From assembly GCA_016185425.1 (NCBI GenBank), contig JACPNQ010000045.1, forward strand, positions 39,844 through 103,843: a stretch of 64,000 bases of DNA, given 5' to 3'. Position numbers and translations under genes: made by a program. Under the pieces are notes generated by a model. It did not search any database and was not told the origin of the DNA. It saw only the letters and a program-made list of their open reading frames with translations. Positions 16,316-27,112 of this stretch are shown here, in pieces (the stretch's first letter is position 1; each line of letters opens with the position of its first letter). This stretch comes from Acidobacteriota bacterium. Its GTDB lineage: Bacteria > Acidobacteriota > Terriglobia > Bryobacterales > Bryobacteraceae.

Positions 16316-17077
16316 TTGCTCCTAGAACAGATCTTCTACGCGATCACCACCTCGATTACACTGGGGCTGGCGGTGCGTACCCTGCAATTCCTGCTCTCCA
16401 AGTGGGTCCGCCAGTATTACCTCCTCATCCTTATCCTCGTTCTCCTTTTGATGGTAGTCGTCCCGCCCATCGCCTCCTACGTCAGCATCGGCAACTGGCA
16501 ACTGGAGAGCGCGCAGCGAATGTACTGGGGCGTTTCGGCGCTCTATCAGTTCGCCACGTTTCTCCTGCTGCTGCAGCTTATCTTTCGCGTCGGGCGTGAA
16601 CTGCCCGCCCAGGCGACCCTCGTCCGTACGCTCAGCCTCGCCGCCATCGCCGCGGTGTGTATCTCCGTCTTCATCCATCTCGATAAACGGCTCAACGCCT
16701 TCATGGGCTCCGTTAACCGGGACCTCACTTTCTTTTCCGCTCTCATCAACATGGTGCTCTGGCGCTTCCTGCTCCAGCTTCGAAAACGCGACTACCTTCT
16801 CCTTGCTGTCAGCGCCGGCATTGGTATCCAATGCACCGGCGACGCCATCGGCCTCTCCCTCCGCTTCATCGGAAAACAGATGGGCCAGGCTCACGCGTTT
16901 CTCGAGTTCGGTAACATCCTGATGTCGCTCTCCTCCGTCATCACTCTCCTGATCTGGCACACCGCCTTCTCCCGCAGCCGCACGACCGCGGAAAAACCGG
17001 GCCGGGATTCCGTGTCGGCCCCGGCCGCCGCAGCTATAAATCCTTCAAATTCCGAGCTGATCGGATATCACGAGTAG
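16316..17077 (+). CDS. seven-transmembrane protein of unknown function
   Basis: The protein is almost wholly hydrophobic, with seven likely membrane helices: FYAITTSITLGLAV, YYLLILILVLLLMVVVPPIA, YQFATFLLLLQLIF, LSLAAIAAVCISVFI, FFSALINMVLWRFLL, LLAVSAGIGIQCTG and FGNILMSLSSVITLLIW. A Ser/Pro/Ala-rich cytoplasmic tail of ~35 residues follows. No catalytic motif is seen. The frame opens with TTG 16316, immediately behind a terminator, without a ribosome site; an internal start (for example GTG 16371) would cost the first helix. 7-TM sensor-like proteins are common in acidobacteria, but this one is not assigned. It sits between the secreted peptide gene and an oxidoreductase. Confidence 0.7.
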   Translation: MLLEQIFYAITTSITLGLAVRTLQFLLSKWVRQYYLLILILVLLLMVVVPPIASYVSIGNWQLESAQRMYWGVSALYQFATFLLLLQLIFRVGRELPAQATLVRTLSLAAIAAVCISVFIHLDKRLNAFMGSVNRDLTFFSALINMVLWRFLLQLRKRDYLLLAVSAGIGIQCTGDAIGLSLRFIGKQMGQAHAFLEFGNILMSLSSVITLLIWHTAFSRSRTTAEKPGRDSVSAPAAAAINPSNSELIGYHE

Positions 17078-17156
17078 CCATTCGCTTGTACAATAAGTAG
17101 GGCTGTTAGCAGCCGAACCTCGCGGCCAAGTCAGCCGCACCAAGGAGTTTCCCCGT

Positions 17157-18509
<1,353 letters not shown>

Positions 18510-18533
18510 CTCTTACCCAACCCGCAAGCGAAT

Positions 18534-18557
18534 ACGGCCAGCCTCCGCGCTGGCCGT
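18534..18557 (+). terminator. terminator-like hairpin
   Basis: ACGGCCAGC (18534-18542) pairs perfectly with GCTGGCCGT (18549-18557) around a 6-base loop, 25 bases after the oxidoreductase stop and before the 3' end of the convergent regulator gene. The T-run is weak (CGCTATTTGT). It may serve both convergent genes. Confidence 0.65.
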
Positions 18558-18625
18558 CGCTATTTGTCCCACAACCAAAATGGGGCCCTTGGTTTTCCAG
18601 GCCTTACTAAAAGCGGATGAGTCCG

Positions 18626-19762
18626 CTATGATCCCCGCCCGCACGACTGCCGCACGATCATCTTACAGTCCAGCAGAATATCCCGCGCCGGCATTGTCGG
18701 GTGTGCAATCCGTTCCAGCATTGCCGAGATGGCGGCGGCTCCGAGGTCGTGACACGGCTGCCGCAGAGTCGTGAGCGGCACGCGCAGCAGGCTCGCGTAT
18801 TTCACATCGTCCATGCCGACAATGCGGATATCGTCCGGAACGCGGACTTCCAGCGCATCCAGCGTGTGCATCAAATGGCCCGCGGTGTGGTCATTCGCGC
18901 AGACGAACGCGTCCGGATTCACGGATTCTATGATCTGACCGATCCAGTCCTGGCTTGAGGGATCGCCACGAAATACGGACTCTCGATCCACTGGCAAATC
19001 GTTGGCAAAGAGAGCCTCGCGGTAGCCGGCGATTCGCGCATCCACCGTAGAGGCCGAGCGCGGCCGTGCTATGAAAACGATCCGCCGGCAACCCGCCTGA
19101 ATTACGTGGTCCGTTACCATGTAACCCGCGCGCCGGTTGTCGATGCCGACCAGATCGAAACGGCTCCGCAGCGGATAGGGGTACAAGTCGCGATCAAGTA
19201 GGATTAACGGGATACCGGCGCGTTCGAAGGCGTCGATGATCCAGCGATTCACCTCGTCCATATTCGGCAATAGCTCAACCGGCGCAAAGAATACGCCGGA
19301 GACATCCATAGAAAGGTAATACTCGCAAAGCTGTTTCGCCTGCTGTTCTTTAGGCTCCGCGCCATGCGTGGCATCGCCCCACAGGAGCGCATGTCTCCCG
19401 GCACGTCCCGCGCGCGCCATGCCTTGGCAGATCGGTTCAAAGATCTCCGTTTCGCCGAGCCCCGGAATCAGAAGTCCGAAAACGTGGCCCTGCGCACGAT
19501 CCGGCTCCCGCACATAGGTGCCTGATCCAGCCCTCCGATCAATCAGCCCTTGGGATTGAAGCTCCTTCAAGGCCCGCGCGACCGTGAGCCGCGAAGTTGA
19601 GAACGTTTCAGCGAGCTGCATTTCGCTGGGCAACTTTTCCCCTGGCTTAAATTCGCGGTTCACGATCGCCCGCTTAAGCTCTAGCAGGATTTTTTGGTAC
19701 TTGGGCGCCTGGCTGTCGACAACAGAGTCGGTTTCCGGAAGCTGCTTAATCAGCTTTGCCAT
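18626..19762 (-). CDS. GntR-type transcription regulator with periplasmic-binding-protein sugar domain
   Basis: Residues ~15-90 are a GntR winged helix (KYQKILLELKRAIVNREF, KLPSEMQLAETFSTSRLTV, ARALKELQSQGLIDRRAGSG, TYV). From ~105 onward it is a LacI/periplasmic-binding-protein-like effector domain (VFGLLIPGLGETEIFEPICQ; VDARIAGYREAL; DAFVCANDHTAGHLM; VRIVGMDD-type RIVGMDDVKYASLL). This is the architecture of Bacillus AraR, so it probably represses until a sugar binds. I start at ATG 19762 (MAKLIKQLP); upstream ATGs at 19780 and 19804 are possible, none with a good ribosome site. It is divergent from the 20-kb carbohydrate operon across a 233-bp gap with a strong promoter, so it is the likely controller of that operon. 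Confidence 0.92.
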   Translation of the reverse strand: MAKLIKQLPETDSVVDSQAPKYQKILLELKRAIVNREFKPGEKLPSEMQLAETFSTSRLTVARALKELQSQGLIDRRAGSGTYVREPDRAQGHVFGLLIPGLGETEIFEPICQGMARAGRAGRHALLWGDATHGAEPKEQQAKQLCEYYLSMDVSGVFFAPVELLPNMDEVNRWIIDAFERAGIPLILLDRDLYPYPLRSRFDLVGIDNRRAGYMVTDHVIQAGCRRIVFIARPRSASTVDARIAGYREALFANDLPVDRESVFRGDPSSQDWIGQIIESVNPDAFVCANDHTAGHLMHTLDALEVRVPDDIRIVGMDDVKYASLLRVPLTTLRQPCHDLGAAAISAMLERIAHPTMPARDILLDCKMIVRQSCGRGS

Positions 19763-19899
19763 ATTATGTCTGTAAAGCATAGCATCGACACTTTGTATTA
19801 GCAAGCGGTATAGACAGGTCCTGGACTCAGACCGAAGATGCGGTGCCCTCTTGCCTTTTGACTCGCCGCAACAACCTAAACAGCTTTTGTAAATTAGTA

Positions 19900-19928
19900 T
19901 TGACAGCTCCGTGAATTCGGTATATATC
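19900..19928 (+). promoter_or_regulatory. strong sigma-70-like promoter of the carbohydrate operon
   Basis: A consensus -35 box TTGACA (19900-19905) is followed by TATATATC at 19921-19928, which offers -10 boxes at a spacing of 15 (TATATA) or 17 (TATATC). It lies ~70 bases before the first TonB receptor start. The match is unusually good for this GC-rich genome. Confidence 0.75.
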
Positions 19929-19953
19929 TTTCTCTACGCTGATCAGTGAATTC
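19911..19953 (+). promoter_or_regulatory. candidate operator: two GTGAATTC repeats flanking the -10 region
   Basis: GTGAATTC occurs at 19911-19918 (between -35 and -10) and at 19946-19953 (downstream of the -10), 35 bases apart start to start. Each copy contains the palindrome GAATTC. The placement around the core promoter would suit repression by the divergent GntR/LacI-type protein with looping or side-by-side binding. This is inference from position and repetition only. Confidence 0.4.
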
Positions 19954-19995
19954 TCGATTAGCAGATTGGGTCCTTGGAGACCACCAGGAGTTGCC

Positions 19996-22900
19996 ATGTC
20001 GAGCTTTGCCTGTCGTCACTTGTTTTCGCTGCTGCTTACGTGCAGTTTTGCCTACGCGCAAACCTCCACAGGTTCGATTCAGGGAACAATTACAGATCCC
20101 TCGAACGCGGTCGTACCCGGCGCCGATATCGTCCTGACCAACGTCGCGACGAATGAGAAGCGGATCGCGAAATCGACGGAGATGGGCTATTTCTCCTTCA
20201 CCCTCCTCCCGCCTGCCGGCTACCGGCTTGATGTTCAGGCGCGAGGGTTCAAGCGCTCGGTGCGGGAGAACATCACGCTCAATGTGGCGATGGTAGTCGC
20301 CGTCCCCGTCCTCCTCGAACTCGGCGCGTCGACGGAAACCGTTTCGGTCGATGCACAGGCGCCCATCCTCGAAGCGGGCAGTTCTTCGCTTGGCTACGTA
20401 ATGGAGAACTCCAGCATCGCCAACCTGCCGATCAACGGCCGAAACGCTTATGGCTTTGCGACATTAGTCCCGGGCGTGCGCGCCGCTCGCGGATTCAGCC
20501 AAGTCTCCGTCGGCATGTACAACGAGGAATTCGTCTCCATCAACGGAGCCCGCGCGAATGCGAGTAACTTCCAACTCGATGGAGGCGCGAACTCGACTCC
20601 ATCCTTCAACGGCCCGGCGCTGTTTCCGTCGGTGGACATGGTGCAGGAGTATAAGGTGCAGGTCAACAACTTCAGCGCCGAGTTCTCCAACACGGCCGGC
20701 GGCGTGGTGAACGTCGTCACCAAATCCGGCTCGAACAAGTTGCACGGCTCGTTGTTCGAATTCCTGCGGAACGACAAACTGACCGCCAACAACTTCTTCA
20801 ATAACCGCGCCGGTCTGCCCGTCGGAGCATTTCGATTCAACCAATTCGGCGCTTCCGCCGGCGGGCCGGTGTTGCTGCCGAAGATCTACTCCGGCAAGAA
20901 TCGCACCTTCTTCTTCTTCGCCTACGAGGGCTTGCGCTGGGTGCAATCCATTACCGCGACTGGCACGATGCCCACCGAACTCGAACGGCGCGGCGATTTC
21001 ACGCAAACTCGCAATGCTGCGGGACAGCAGATTCTTGTCTACGATCCATATAGCTCCCGTCCCGACCCGGATCGCGCGGGAAGGCTGATCCGGACACCGT
21101 TTAACGGCAATTTGATCCCACTCACCCGGTTCGACGCGGTCGCGCGAAATGTTGCTCGCTACTTCCCTCTGCCGAATACGACCGGCGCCCTCTATACGAA
21201 CAACAACAACTTCATCTCGAATCAGTCGTCGCCGATCGCCAAGAACACTCCTTCCATCCGGCTTGACCATTCACTGAACGACAACCACAAGTTGTTTGGC
21301 CGGTACTCATCGAATGTCACGGATTTCCAGCGGCCCAAGATCTATGGCGGCGAATTGCACATCGCCGCGCCAACCCGCGGCCCTGACGATCTCCGGCAAT
21401 GGCAGACCGTGATCAACTACACCGGCACGTTGTCGCCCACAACGGTGCTCGAGCTCAGCTCCAGCTATCTGCGGTACACACTGGGCCGCACGCCTCCCGG
21501 TTACAATTACGACCCGGTTCAGCTCGGCTTTCCGTCCTACCTCAGGTCCCTGCAGCCGAATCTGCCTCCCTGCTTCCCCCAGATCAATACGGGCCAGGGA
21601 TTGACTTGGTCCGTCAATGAAATTGGCATCGGCTCGGACGTTCCTCTCGGGGTCTGTGGGGCTCTGCGAAGCGCTGTTGACGCATTCCAGGAGTCCGCGA
21701 ACCTGACAAAGAACCGCGGCGCGCACATCTTAAAATTCGGCGGGATCATGCAAGCCGACCGGAACAATGGATCTAGCGACGTCGATGCCGACGGTGTCTA
21801 CACATTCCGGCGCGACATGACGCAAGGCCCGGACCCCCGTGTTGCCACCAGTACAGCCGGCGTGGCGTTCGCGTCCTTCCTATTAGGAACTGGCAGCGGC
21901 GGCAGTATCGCCACCGGAGTTCCGAGCCGCAACTACATTACTAAGCGATTCGGCGCGTACTTCCAGGACGATTGGAGAATCACTCCATCCTTGACCCTGA
22001 ATCTGGGTATCCGTTATGACTACTCCACTCCGTGGACGGATCGTTACAACCGGCTGAGCAATATCGATCTCACCTCCACGTCCGCACTCCAGGTACCTGG
22101 GTTCGCGCTTCGGGGCGGCCTGACGTTCCCTGGTGTGAATGGCCAATCGCGCAACCTCTTTAATGGCGACCGCAACAACTTTGCGCCCCGCCTCGGATTC
22201 GCGTATTCGATGAATCGAAACACGGTCTTGCGTGGCGGTTACGGCATCTTTACGGCGCCTCTCACGGGAAGCGGTCAGGCGAGCGACGGCTTCCGCGCCA
22301 GGAACGACTGGGTGACGTCCTTGGATGGCGTCACTCCTCTCAACCCGCTTTCCAATCCCTTTCCCAACGGGTTCACCTTGCCAACGGGCAACACCGCTGG
22401 TCTCGCTACTTTGTTGGGGCAAGGCGTCAGCGGCAACGACCGTGGCATGAGGTTGCCCTATGCACAGCAGTGGAATCTGGACTTGCAGCGGACACTGCCC
22501 GGCAACTTGCTGATAGACGCAGCCTACGCCGGCAGCCGCGGCGTCCACCTGTTCGGCAACCTCAACATGAACCAGTTGCCGAACGATCGCCTGGCGCTTG
22601 GCGATGCGCTGCGCGAGAACGTCTCCAATCCTTTCTTCGGCACAGTCAAATCCGGTGGCCTGAGCTCTTCGACCGTCTCCCGCGCGCAACTGTTGCGGCC
22701 ATATCCGCAATTCACCGGCGTCACACAGGCAAGCGCGAGTTACGGCGCATCCACATATCACGCCTTGCAACTGCGCGTTGAACGCCGCTTCAGTCAGGGC
22801 CTGAGCATTCTCGGGTCCTATACCTTCTCGAAGCTGCTGGACGACGTCACCATGATTTCCGGATACCCTGGCGACGTCTACGGCGGCGGCCTCCAGGATT

Positions 22901-23496
22901 TTAATACGCGACGAAACGAACGCGCCGTCGCCGTTTTCGATGCGACTCACAACCTGGCGATCAACACCGTCTGGGAGATGCCCTTCGGGCGCGGCAAGCG
23001 ATTCCTCAGCACTCCGGGCATCCTCGCTGCGATAGGCGGTGGATGGCAACTGAACGGAATCGCGACTTTCCGAAGCGGCGCTCCACTCATGTTCACCTCC
23101 GCCACGAACAACCCGTTCAACTTCGGCGGCGCACAGCGGCCGGACTGGGTCCCCGGACAGAATGCAAAGCTCGAAGGACCAATCCAGTCGCGCCTGACAC
23201 GCTACTTCAACACCGATGCTCTCGTGCAGCCTGCGCCGTACACGATGGGCAACGTTCCTAGGCTCACGTCCAATCTTCGCGGGCCCGGTATCGCCAATTA
23301 CGACCTCTCGCTGTTCAAGAATATCCCGCTGCGCGAGTCCGTCTCGCTCCAATTCCGCGCGGAGGCATTCAATGCGTTCAATCGCGTCGAGTTCGGGCTG
23401 CCAAACACAGCGATCGGTTCCCCGGCCGCGGGCACAATCAGCGCCCAGGTGAACCAGCCGCGAGATTTCCAATTCGCCCTGAAATTGCTGTTCTAA
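19996..23496 (+). CDS. Oar-like TonB-dependent outer-membrane receptor (first of the locus)
   Basis: ATG 19996 has AGGAG at 19986-19990; the frame is open further upstream but without a ribosome site. The 1166-residue protein has a signal peptide (MSSFACRHLFSLLLTCSFAY), a carboxypeptidase-regulatory/Cna-B-like domain (STGSIQGTITDPSNAVVPGA, ~25-110), a plug-like region (VMENSSIANLPINGRNAYG; GGVVNVVTKSGSNKLHGSL) and a ~800-residue beta-barrel that ends in Phe (FQFALKLLF), the usual outer-membrane assembly signal. This family replaces SusC in acidobacteria and probably imports oligosaccharides. It heads the locus, downstream of a strong promoter, and is followed at 17 bases by the fructokinase gene. 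Confidence 0.94.
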   Translation: MSSFACRHLFSLLLTCSFAYAQTSTGSIQGTITDPSNAVVPGADIVLTNVATNEKRIAKSTEMGYFSFTLLPPAGYRLDVQARGFKRSVRENITLNVAMVVAVPVLLELGASTETVSVDAQAPILEAGSSSLGYVMENSSIANLPINGRNAYGFATLVPGVRAARGFSQVSVGMYNEEFVSINGARANASNFQLDGGANSTPSFNGPALFPSVDMVQEYKVQVNNFSAEFSNTAGGVVNVVTKSGSNKLHGSLFEFLRNDKLTANNFFNNRAGLPVGAFRFNQFGASAGGPVLLPKIYSGKNRTFFFFAYEGLRWVQSITATGTMPTELERRGDFTQTRNAAGQQILVYDPYSSRPDPDRAGRLIRTPFNGNLIPLTRFDAVARNVARYFPLPNTTGALYTNNNNFISNQSSPIAKNTPSIRLDHSLNDNHKLFGRYSSNVTDFQRPKIYGGELHIAAPTRGPDDLRQWQTVINYTGTLSPTTVLELSSSYLRYTLGRTPPGYNYDPVQLGFPSYLRSLQPNLPPCFPQINTGQGLTWSVNEIGIGSDVPLGVCGALRSAVDAFQESANLTKNRGAHILKFGGIMQADRNNGSSDVDADGVYTFRRDMTQGPDPRVATSTAGVAFASFLLGTGSGGSIATGVPSRNYITKRFGAYFQDDWRITPSLTLNLGIRYDYSTPWTDRYNRLSNIDLTSTSALQVPGFALRGGLTFPGVNGQSRNLFNGDRNNFAPRLGFAYSMNRNTVLRGGYGIFTAPLTGSGQASDGFRARNDWVTSLDGVTPLNPLSNPFPNGFTLPTGNTAGLATLLGQGVSGNDRGMRLPYAQQWNLDLQRTLPGNLLIDAAYAGSRGVHLFGNLNMNQLPNDRLALGDALRENVSNPFFGTVKSGGLSSSTVSRAQLLRPYPQFTGVTQASASYGASTYHALQLRVERRFSQGLSILGSYTFSKLLDDVTMISGYPGDVYGGGLQDFNTRRNERAVAVFDATHNLAINTVWEMPFGRGKRFLSTPGILAAIGGGWQLNGIATFRSGAPLMFTSATNNPFNFGGAQRPDWVPGQNAKLEGPIQSRLTRYFNTDALVQPAPYTMGNVPRLTSNLRGPGIANYDLSLFKNIPLRESVSLQFRAEAFNAFNRVEFGLPNTAIGSPAAGTISAQVNQPRDFQFALKLLF

Positions 23497-23512
23497 CCCG
23501 GCGAGGATTCAC

Positions 23513-24412
23513 ATGAAGATCATCAGCGTTGGTGAGATTCTGTGGGATCTCTATCCAGGCTCCGAGCATCTGGGCGGCGCGCCATTCAATTTCGCCGCCC
23601 ACGCAAGGAGGCTGGAGCATGAGGTTCTTTTTCTCAGCGCCGTTGGCAATGATTCTCGGGGCAATCGCGCGATCGCCCGGTTAGCGGATCTCGGACTGTC
23701 CTGCCAATTTGTACCCCGCATTGCGGGCCAGCCAACTGGCTTCGTCTCCGTTGACCTCCAGGACGGTAACCAACCCCGGTACGTGATTCACCGGCCTGCC
23801 GCCTACGACTTCGTTCAGCTCTCGGACACCGGCCTCGACGAAATCGCGGAGTGGCGCCCGGACTGGATCTATTACGGAACCCTCCACCAGATGGATATGC
23901 GGGGAAAGGAGGCTACGGAACGGCTGATCGGCCGCTGTCCGGATGCGAGGCGGTTCTATGACATCAATCTTCGGGCCTCCTCATTCACGCCGGAGTTGGT
24001 CACGCGACTTGTGGATACGGCGGATGTGGTGAAGCTGAACGAGGCCGAAGTCCGCGCTGTAGCGCAGATCCTTGGCGCACCGTTCTATTCGCTCGAACAG
24101 TTCTGCAGAGAGTACGCCGAGTGGTTCGATTGGGAGGCGGTTTGCGTAACACGCGGTGCCAATGGTTGTGCGCTGCTGGTCAAGGGTGAGTACGTCGAGG
24201 CTGCCGGCTATTCCGTTCATGTACGCGACGCGGTGGGCGCCGGAGACGCATTTGCGGCGGCGTTCCTGCATGGCCTCGCAAGCGATTGGCGCCCGCGGCA
24301 AATCGCGGACTTTGCAAATCGGCTGGGAGCGTTGGTTGCAAGCCGGGATGGCGCGGTGCCGCCATGGGAGCCGGAAGAATGCCGTGCACTGGTGCGGCAT
24401 TCCGCCACCTGA
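23513..24412 (+). CDS. PfkB-family sugar kinase, probably fructokinase
   Basis: The 299-residue protein has the ribokinase-fold signatures: the substrate loop MKIISVGEILWDLYP and LGGAPFNFAAHARRL (21-35), and the C-terminal anion-hole motif DAVGAGDAFAAAFLHGL, where the aspartate of GAGD is the catalytic base. FNFA after GGAP is common in fructokinases. The reaction would be ATP-dependent phosphorylation of fructose to fructose 6-phosphate in the cytoplasm. The context supports this: a GH32 beta-fructosidase and a sugar porter are encoded downstream in the same direction. No signal peptide is present. The substrate remains an inference. Confidence 0.88.
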   Translation: MKIISVGEILWDLYPGSEHLGGAPFNFAAHARRLEHEVLFLSAVGNDSRGNRAIARLADLGLSCQFVPRIAGQPTGFVSVDLQDGNQPRYVIHRPAAYDFVQLSDTGLDEIAEWRPDWIYYGTLHQMDMRGKEATERLIGRCPDARRFYDINLRASSFTPELVTRLVDTADVVKLNEAEVRAVAQILGAPFYSLEQFCREYAEWFDWEAVCVTRGANGCALLVKGEYVEAAGYSVHVRDAVGAGDAFAAAFLHGLASDWRPRQIADFANRLGALVASRDGAVPPWEPEECRALVRHSAT

Positions 24413-24440
24413 GTAGTAACGCCACAAAAAGGAGATTGTC

Positions 24441-25385
24441 ATGAGACGACGCAGGGTCTTCGTGGGATCCGCATTTGCAGGGCTCGGGATCAATGGACTT
24501 TTCGCAAAGCCCCCGAAAGTCAAAGCCGGAGACGTCCCCACTCGTGTCTTTGGGAAGACCGGAATCAAGCTTACGGTCCTGGCACAGGGAGGATCGCGGA
24601 TGGACTTGCATCCGGACCTGGAGTCCGCGCGCAAGTTCGTACGGCATGTCTACGATTTGGGGATCAACTACTTCGATTGCGCGCACGCGTACTGGGACGG
24701 CCGTGCCGAAGAGGCATACGGCGGAGTCCTCCCGGAGTTTCGCAAGCAGGTCTTTATCACGACGAAATCGGGCAAACGTACCCGCGCGGATGCGGAGAAA
24801 GAGCTCGAGATTTCGTTGAAGCGGCTCCACACGGACTACCTTGACCTCTGGCAGATGCACGACGTTCGCACCCAACAGGAGATGGACCGCATCTTCGGCC
24901 CAAATGGTGCAATCGAGGCATTTGAGGCGGCGAAGAAGGCTGGTAAGTGCCGTTACATCGGCTTCACTGGTCACTTCGATCCGGAGATCCACGTCGCCAT
25001 GCTCAAGCGGTACGACAAGTGGGATTCGGTCCTCATGCCTCTGCATGCCGCCGAGACCAGCTACCTGAGTTTTGAGGAAGGAACCCTGCCGCTGGCTCGG
25101 GAGCGCGGCATTGGCATTCAGGCGATCAAAGTCTTCGGCAAAGGGTATCTGCTGCGCGCCATCAGTCCCGCCGAGTGCCTGCGTTACGTGTTGAATCTCA
25201 ACGTGCACGCAGTTGCGGGCTGCGGCACGCAAGGGCAGATGGAAGACAACATCCGCGTCGCAAAGGAGTTCAAGCCTTTGGCCGCGGAAGAAGTGGCGGC
25301 CATTCGGCAAAAGGCTATAACCGGTCGCGGAGTTCTCCACGGAAGCGAGATGGAGTACTGGAAGAAAGGCTTTTTCAAGCCATGA
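24441..25385 (+). CDS. exported aldo/keto reductase
   Basis: AAAAGGAGAT lies just upstream of ATG 24441. The protein starts with an Arg-rich, Tat-like signal (RRRRVFVGSAFAGLGINGLF). The AKR barrel follows with all four catalytic residues visible: D79 and Y84 in FDCAHAYWDG, K109 in ITTKSG and H140 in WQMHD. Length (314 residues) is normal. It would reduce or oxidise a sugar or derived carbonyl using NADP(H) or a bound cofactor. Periplasmic AKRs with Tat signals are common in acidobacteria and fold with their cofactor before export. Its TGA overlaps the ATG of the next gene (25382-25385), which indicates translational coupling. Confidence 0.88.
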   Translation: MRRRRVFVGSAFAGLGINGLFAKPPKVKAGDVPTRVFGKTGIKLTVLAQGGSRMDLHPDLESARKFVRHVYDLGINYFDCAHAYWDGRAEEAYGGVLPEFRKQVFITTKSGKRTRADAEKELEISLKRLHTDYLDLWQMHDVRTQQEMDRIFGPNGAIEAFEAAKKAGKCRYIGFTGHFDPEIHVAMLKRYDKWDSVLMPLHAAETSYLSFEEGTLPLARERGIGIQAIKVFGKGYLLRAISPAECLRYVLNLNVHAVAGCGTQGQMEDNIRVAKEFKPLAAEEVAAIRQKAITGRGVLHGSEMEYWKKGFFKP

Positions 25386-27112
25386 CAAGCTCTGTGCGTG
25401 CCGCGCTATTTCTCGCCGTGGCTGGGGCCGTCGCTGAAGACCGCCCGGGGGTGTTCTTCCGGGAGGACTGGACCGCGAAACCGCCTTTTGAACAGGTGAC
25501 GCAGGATCATGTCGCCAGTCCCGATCTCCTTCAAATTCTGTACGGCCCGGCGAGAGACAGCATCAAAAAGCGGCACCACGGTAGTGATCACGATCCGTAC
25601 TATATATTCTCCGGCGCGTGTGAGGGCCATTGGGCGGTGGCGCTGCGGCGCAGAGATGCACTCGCCGATTTAACCGGAAACGCAAAGATTCGCTGGCGCG
25701 CGCGCAACTCGGGCTTCCGCCGGCTCCATGTCATCGTGAAACTCGCGGATGGGACATGGCTGGTGAGCGACGAGTCCGATGGCGCGTCGAAGGACTGGCG
25801 CGTCCAGGAGTTCAAAGCCGCAGATTTGCATTGGCGGAAACTGAACATCGACACCATAACGGAAGGCGCCGAGGTCGAGCGCCCGGACCTCAGTCACGTT
25901 GACGAAATCGGCTTCACCGATCTCATGAAGGGCGCGAGCTCGCCGGCATGTTCGCGCCTGGACTGGATCGAAGTGCTTGCCAAGCCAGTGAAGCGGGAGC
26001 GCGCTGCGGTTCAACCAAGCCGTTGGGTGCGCCACCTCATCAGCGAGGGGTTCCAAACACAATCCTCTGCGGCCGCCGACTTCACCGGTGACGGCCGGAT
26101 CGATGTCATCACGGGCGATATCGGGAATGACCGGCGCATCTATCTCTATAGCGGCCCGAACTGGCAACCAACGCTGCTGCGCTCCGGAATCCGCCTCATC
26201 CAATCTGCCGCGCTCGATGTCGATGGTGACGGTGACACAGACTTCATCGGCGCACAATATCGGCCCGGCCTCGTCTTCTGGCTCGAACGCCCGAAGGACC
26301 CGCTTCATGATCCGTGGCCGTACCACGTTATCGATGGGCTCTCCAACGGCGGTGTAAATGGCGTTCATGGATTGACGCTCGGTGATGTCGATCGAGACGG
26401 CAGGCTTGATCTGATCGCGGGCAGCGGTTGGCCGGAGGGAAAGCTGCCGAATTCCTTGGTTTGGTTTCGAATACCGAAGGATCCGCGTCAACCTTGGGAA
26501 AGACACGTCTTCGCCGATCGAGACGCCCCCGGGCTCAGCCACTATCTCGGTTTCGGCGATGTGAACGGCGACGGCCGTGCGGATGTCGCGACCGGCGCAA
26601 AGATACCGCCTGAGGGGAACTGGTTCGCATGGTGGGAGCAGCCAGCCATCCCCGGCAGGACGTGGACGAAACATGTCATAGCCGAGAACCAGCCGGGAGC
26701 TACCAACATCCTGATGGCCGACATGAACGGCGACGGAAAAACAGACTTCATCGCGACGCGAGGCCACGGACAGGGCGTCGTCTGGTACGAGGCGCCGGAG
26801 TGGAAACGCCACGACATCGACATGGACATCGTCGGACCGCATTCCCTGGCGGCCGCCGACATTGATGGCGATGGTGATATCGACGCAATCACGTGCGCCA
26901 AGGATTCCCGCGTCGTTGTATGGTACGAAAACGACGGCCGCGGTAAGTTCACGACGCACCTCATTGACAACGATCAGGCCGCATATGAGGTGCGGCTGGT
27001 AGACATCGACGGCGACGGCGATCTGGATCTGCTGATCGCCGGGCAAGAGACCAGGAATGTCGTCTGGTATGAAAACCGGCTGCGGCAGACCACGGGAGGT
27101 GCAAAGAAATGA
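25382..27112 (+). CDS. secreted FG-GAP/VCBS-repeat beta-propeller protein
   Basis: The start is ATG 25382, overlapping the previous stop as ATGA; the open frame runs further back but inside the reductase gene. The 576-residue protein has a signal peptide (residues 1-18) and an N-terminal domain that looks like a DUF1080- or laminin-G-like sugar-binding sandwich (~25-200). Seven FG-GAP-type repeats follow, with Ca-binding DxDGDG loops: FTGDGRIDVITGD, VDGDGDTDFIGA, VDRDGRLDLIAGS, VNGDGRADVATGA, MNGDGKTDFIATR, IDGDGDIDAITCA and IDGDGDLDLLIAG. It is likely a calcium-stabilised, extracytoplasmic binding protein. No hydrolase residues are recognised. The next receptor starts within its stop codon (27109-27112). 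Confidence 0.85.
   Translation: MTSSVRAALFLAVAGAVAEDRPGVFFREDWTAKPPFEQVTQDHVASPDLLQILYGPARDSIKKRHHGSDHDPYYIFSGACEGHWAVALRRRDALADLTGNAKIRWRARNSGFRRLHVIVKLADGTWLVSDESDGASKDWRVQEFKAADLHWRKLNIDTITEGAEVERPDLSHVDEIGFTDLMKGASSPACSRLDWIEVLAKPVKRERAAVQPSRWVRHLISEGFQTQSSAAADFTGDGRIDVITGDIGNDRRIYLYSGPNWQPTLLRSGIRLIQSAALDVDGDGDTDFIGAQYRPGLVFWLERPKDPLHDPWPYHVIDGLSNGGVNGVHGLTLGDVDRDGRLDLIAGSGWPEGKLPNSLVWFRIPKDPRQPWERHVFADRDAPGLSHYLGFGDVNGDGRADVATGAKIPPEGNWFAWWEQPAIPGRTWTKHVIAENQPGATNILMADMNGDGKTDFIATRGHGQGVVWYEAPEWKRHDIDMDIVGPHSLAAADIDGDGDIDAITCAKDSRVVVWYENDGRGKFTTHLIDNDQAAYEVRLVDIDGDGDLDLLIAGQETRNVVWYENRLRQTTGGAKK

Noticed and set aside
21883..23472. 529-codon minus-strand open frame opposite the first TonB receptor
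   Set aside because: It is the antisense of a clear receptor gene in GC-rich DNA; the protein has no signal, motif or natural composition.
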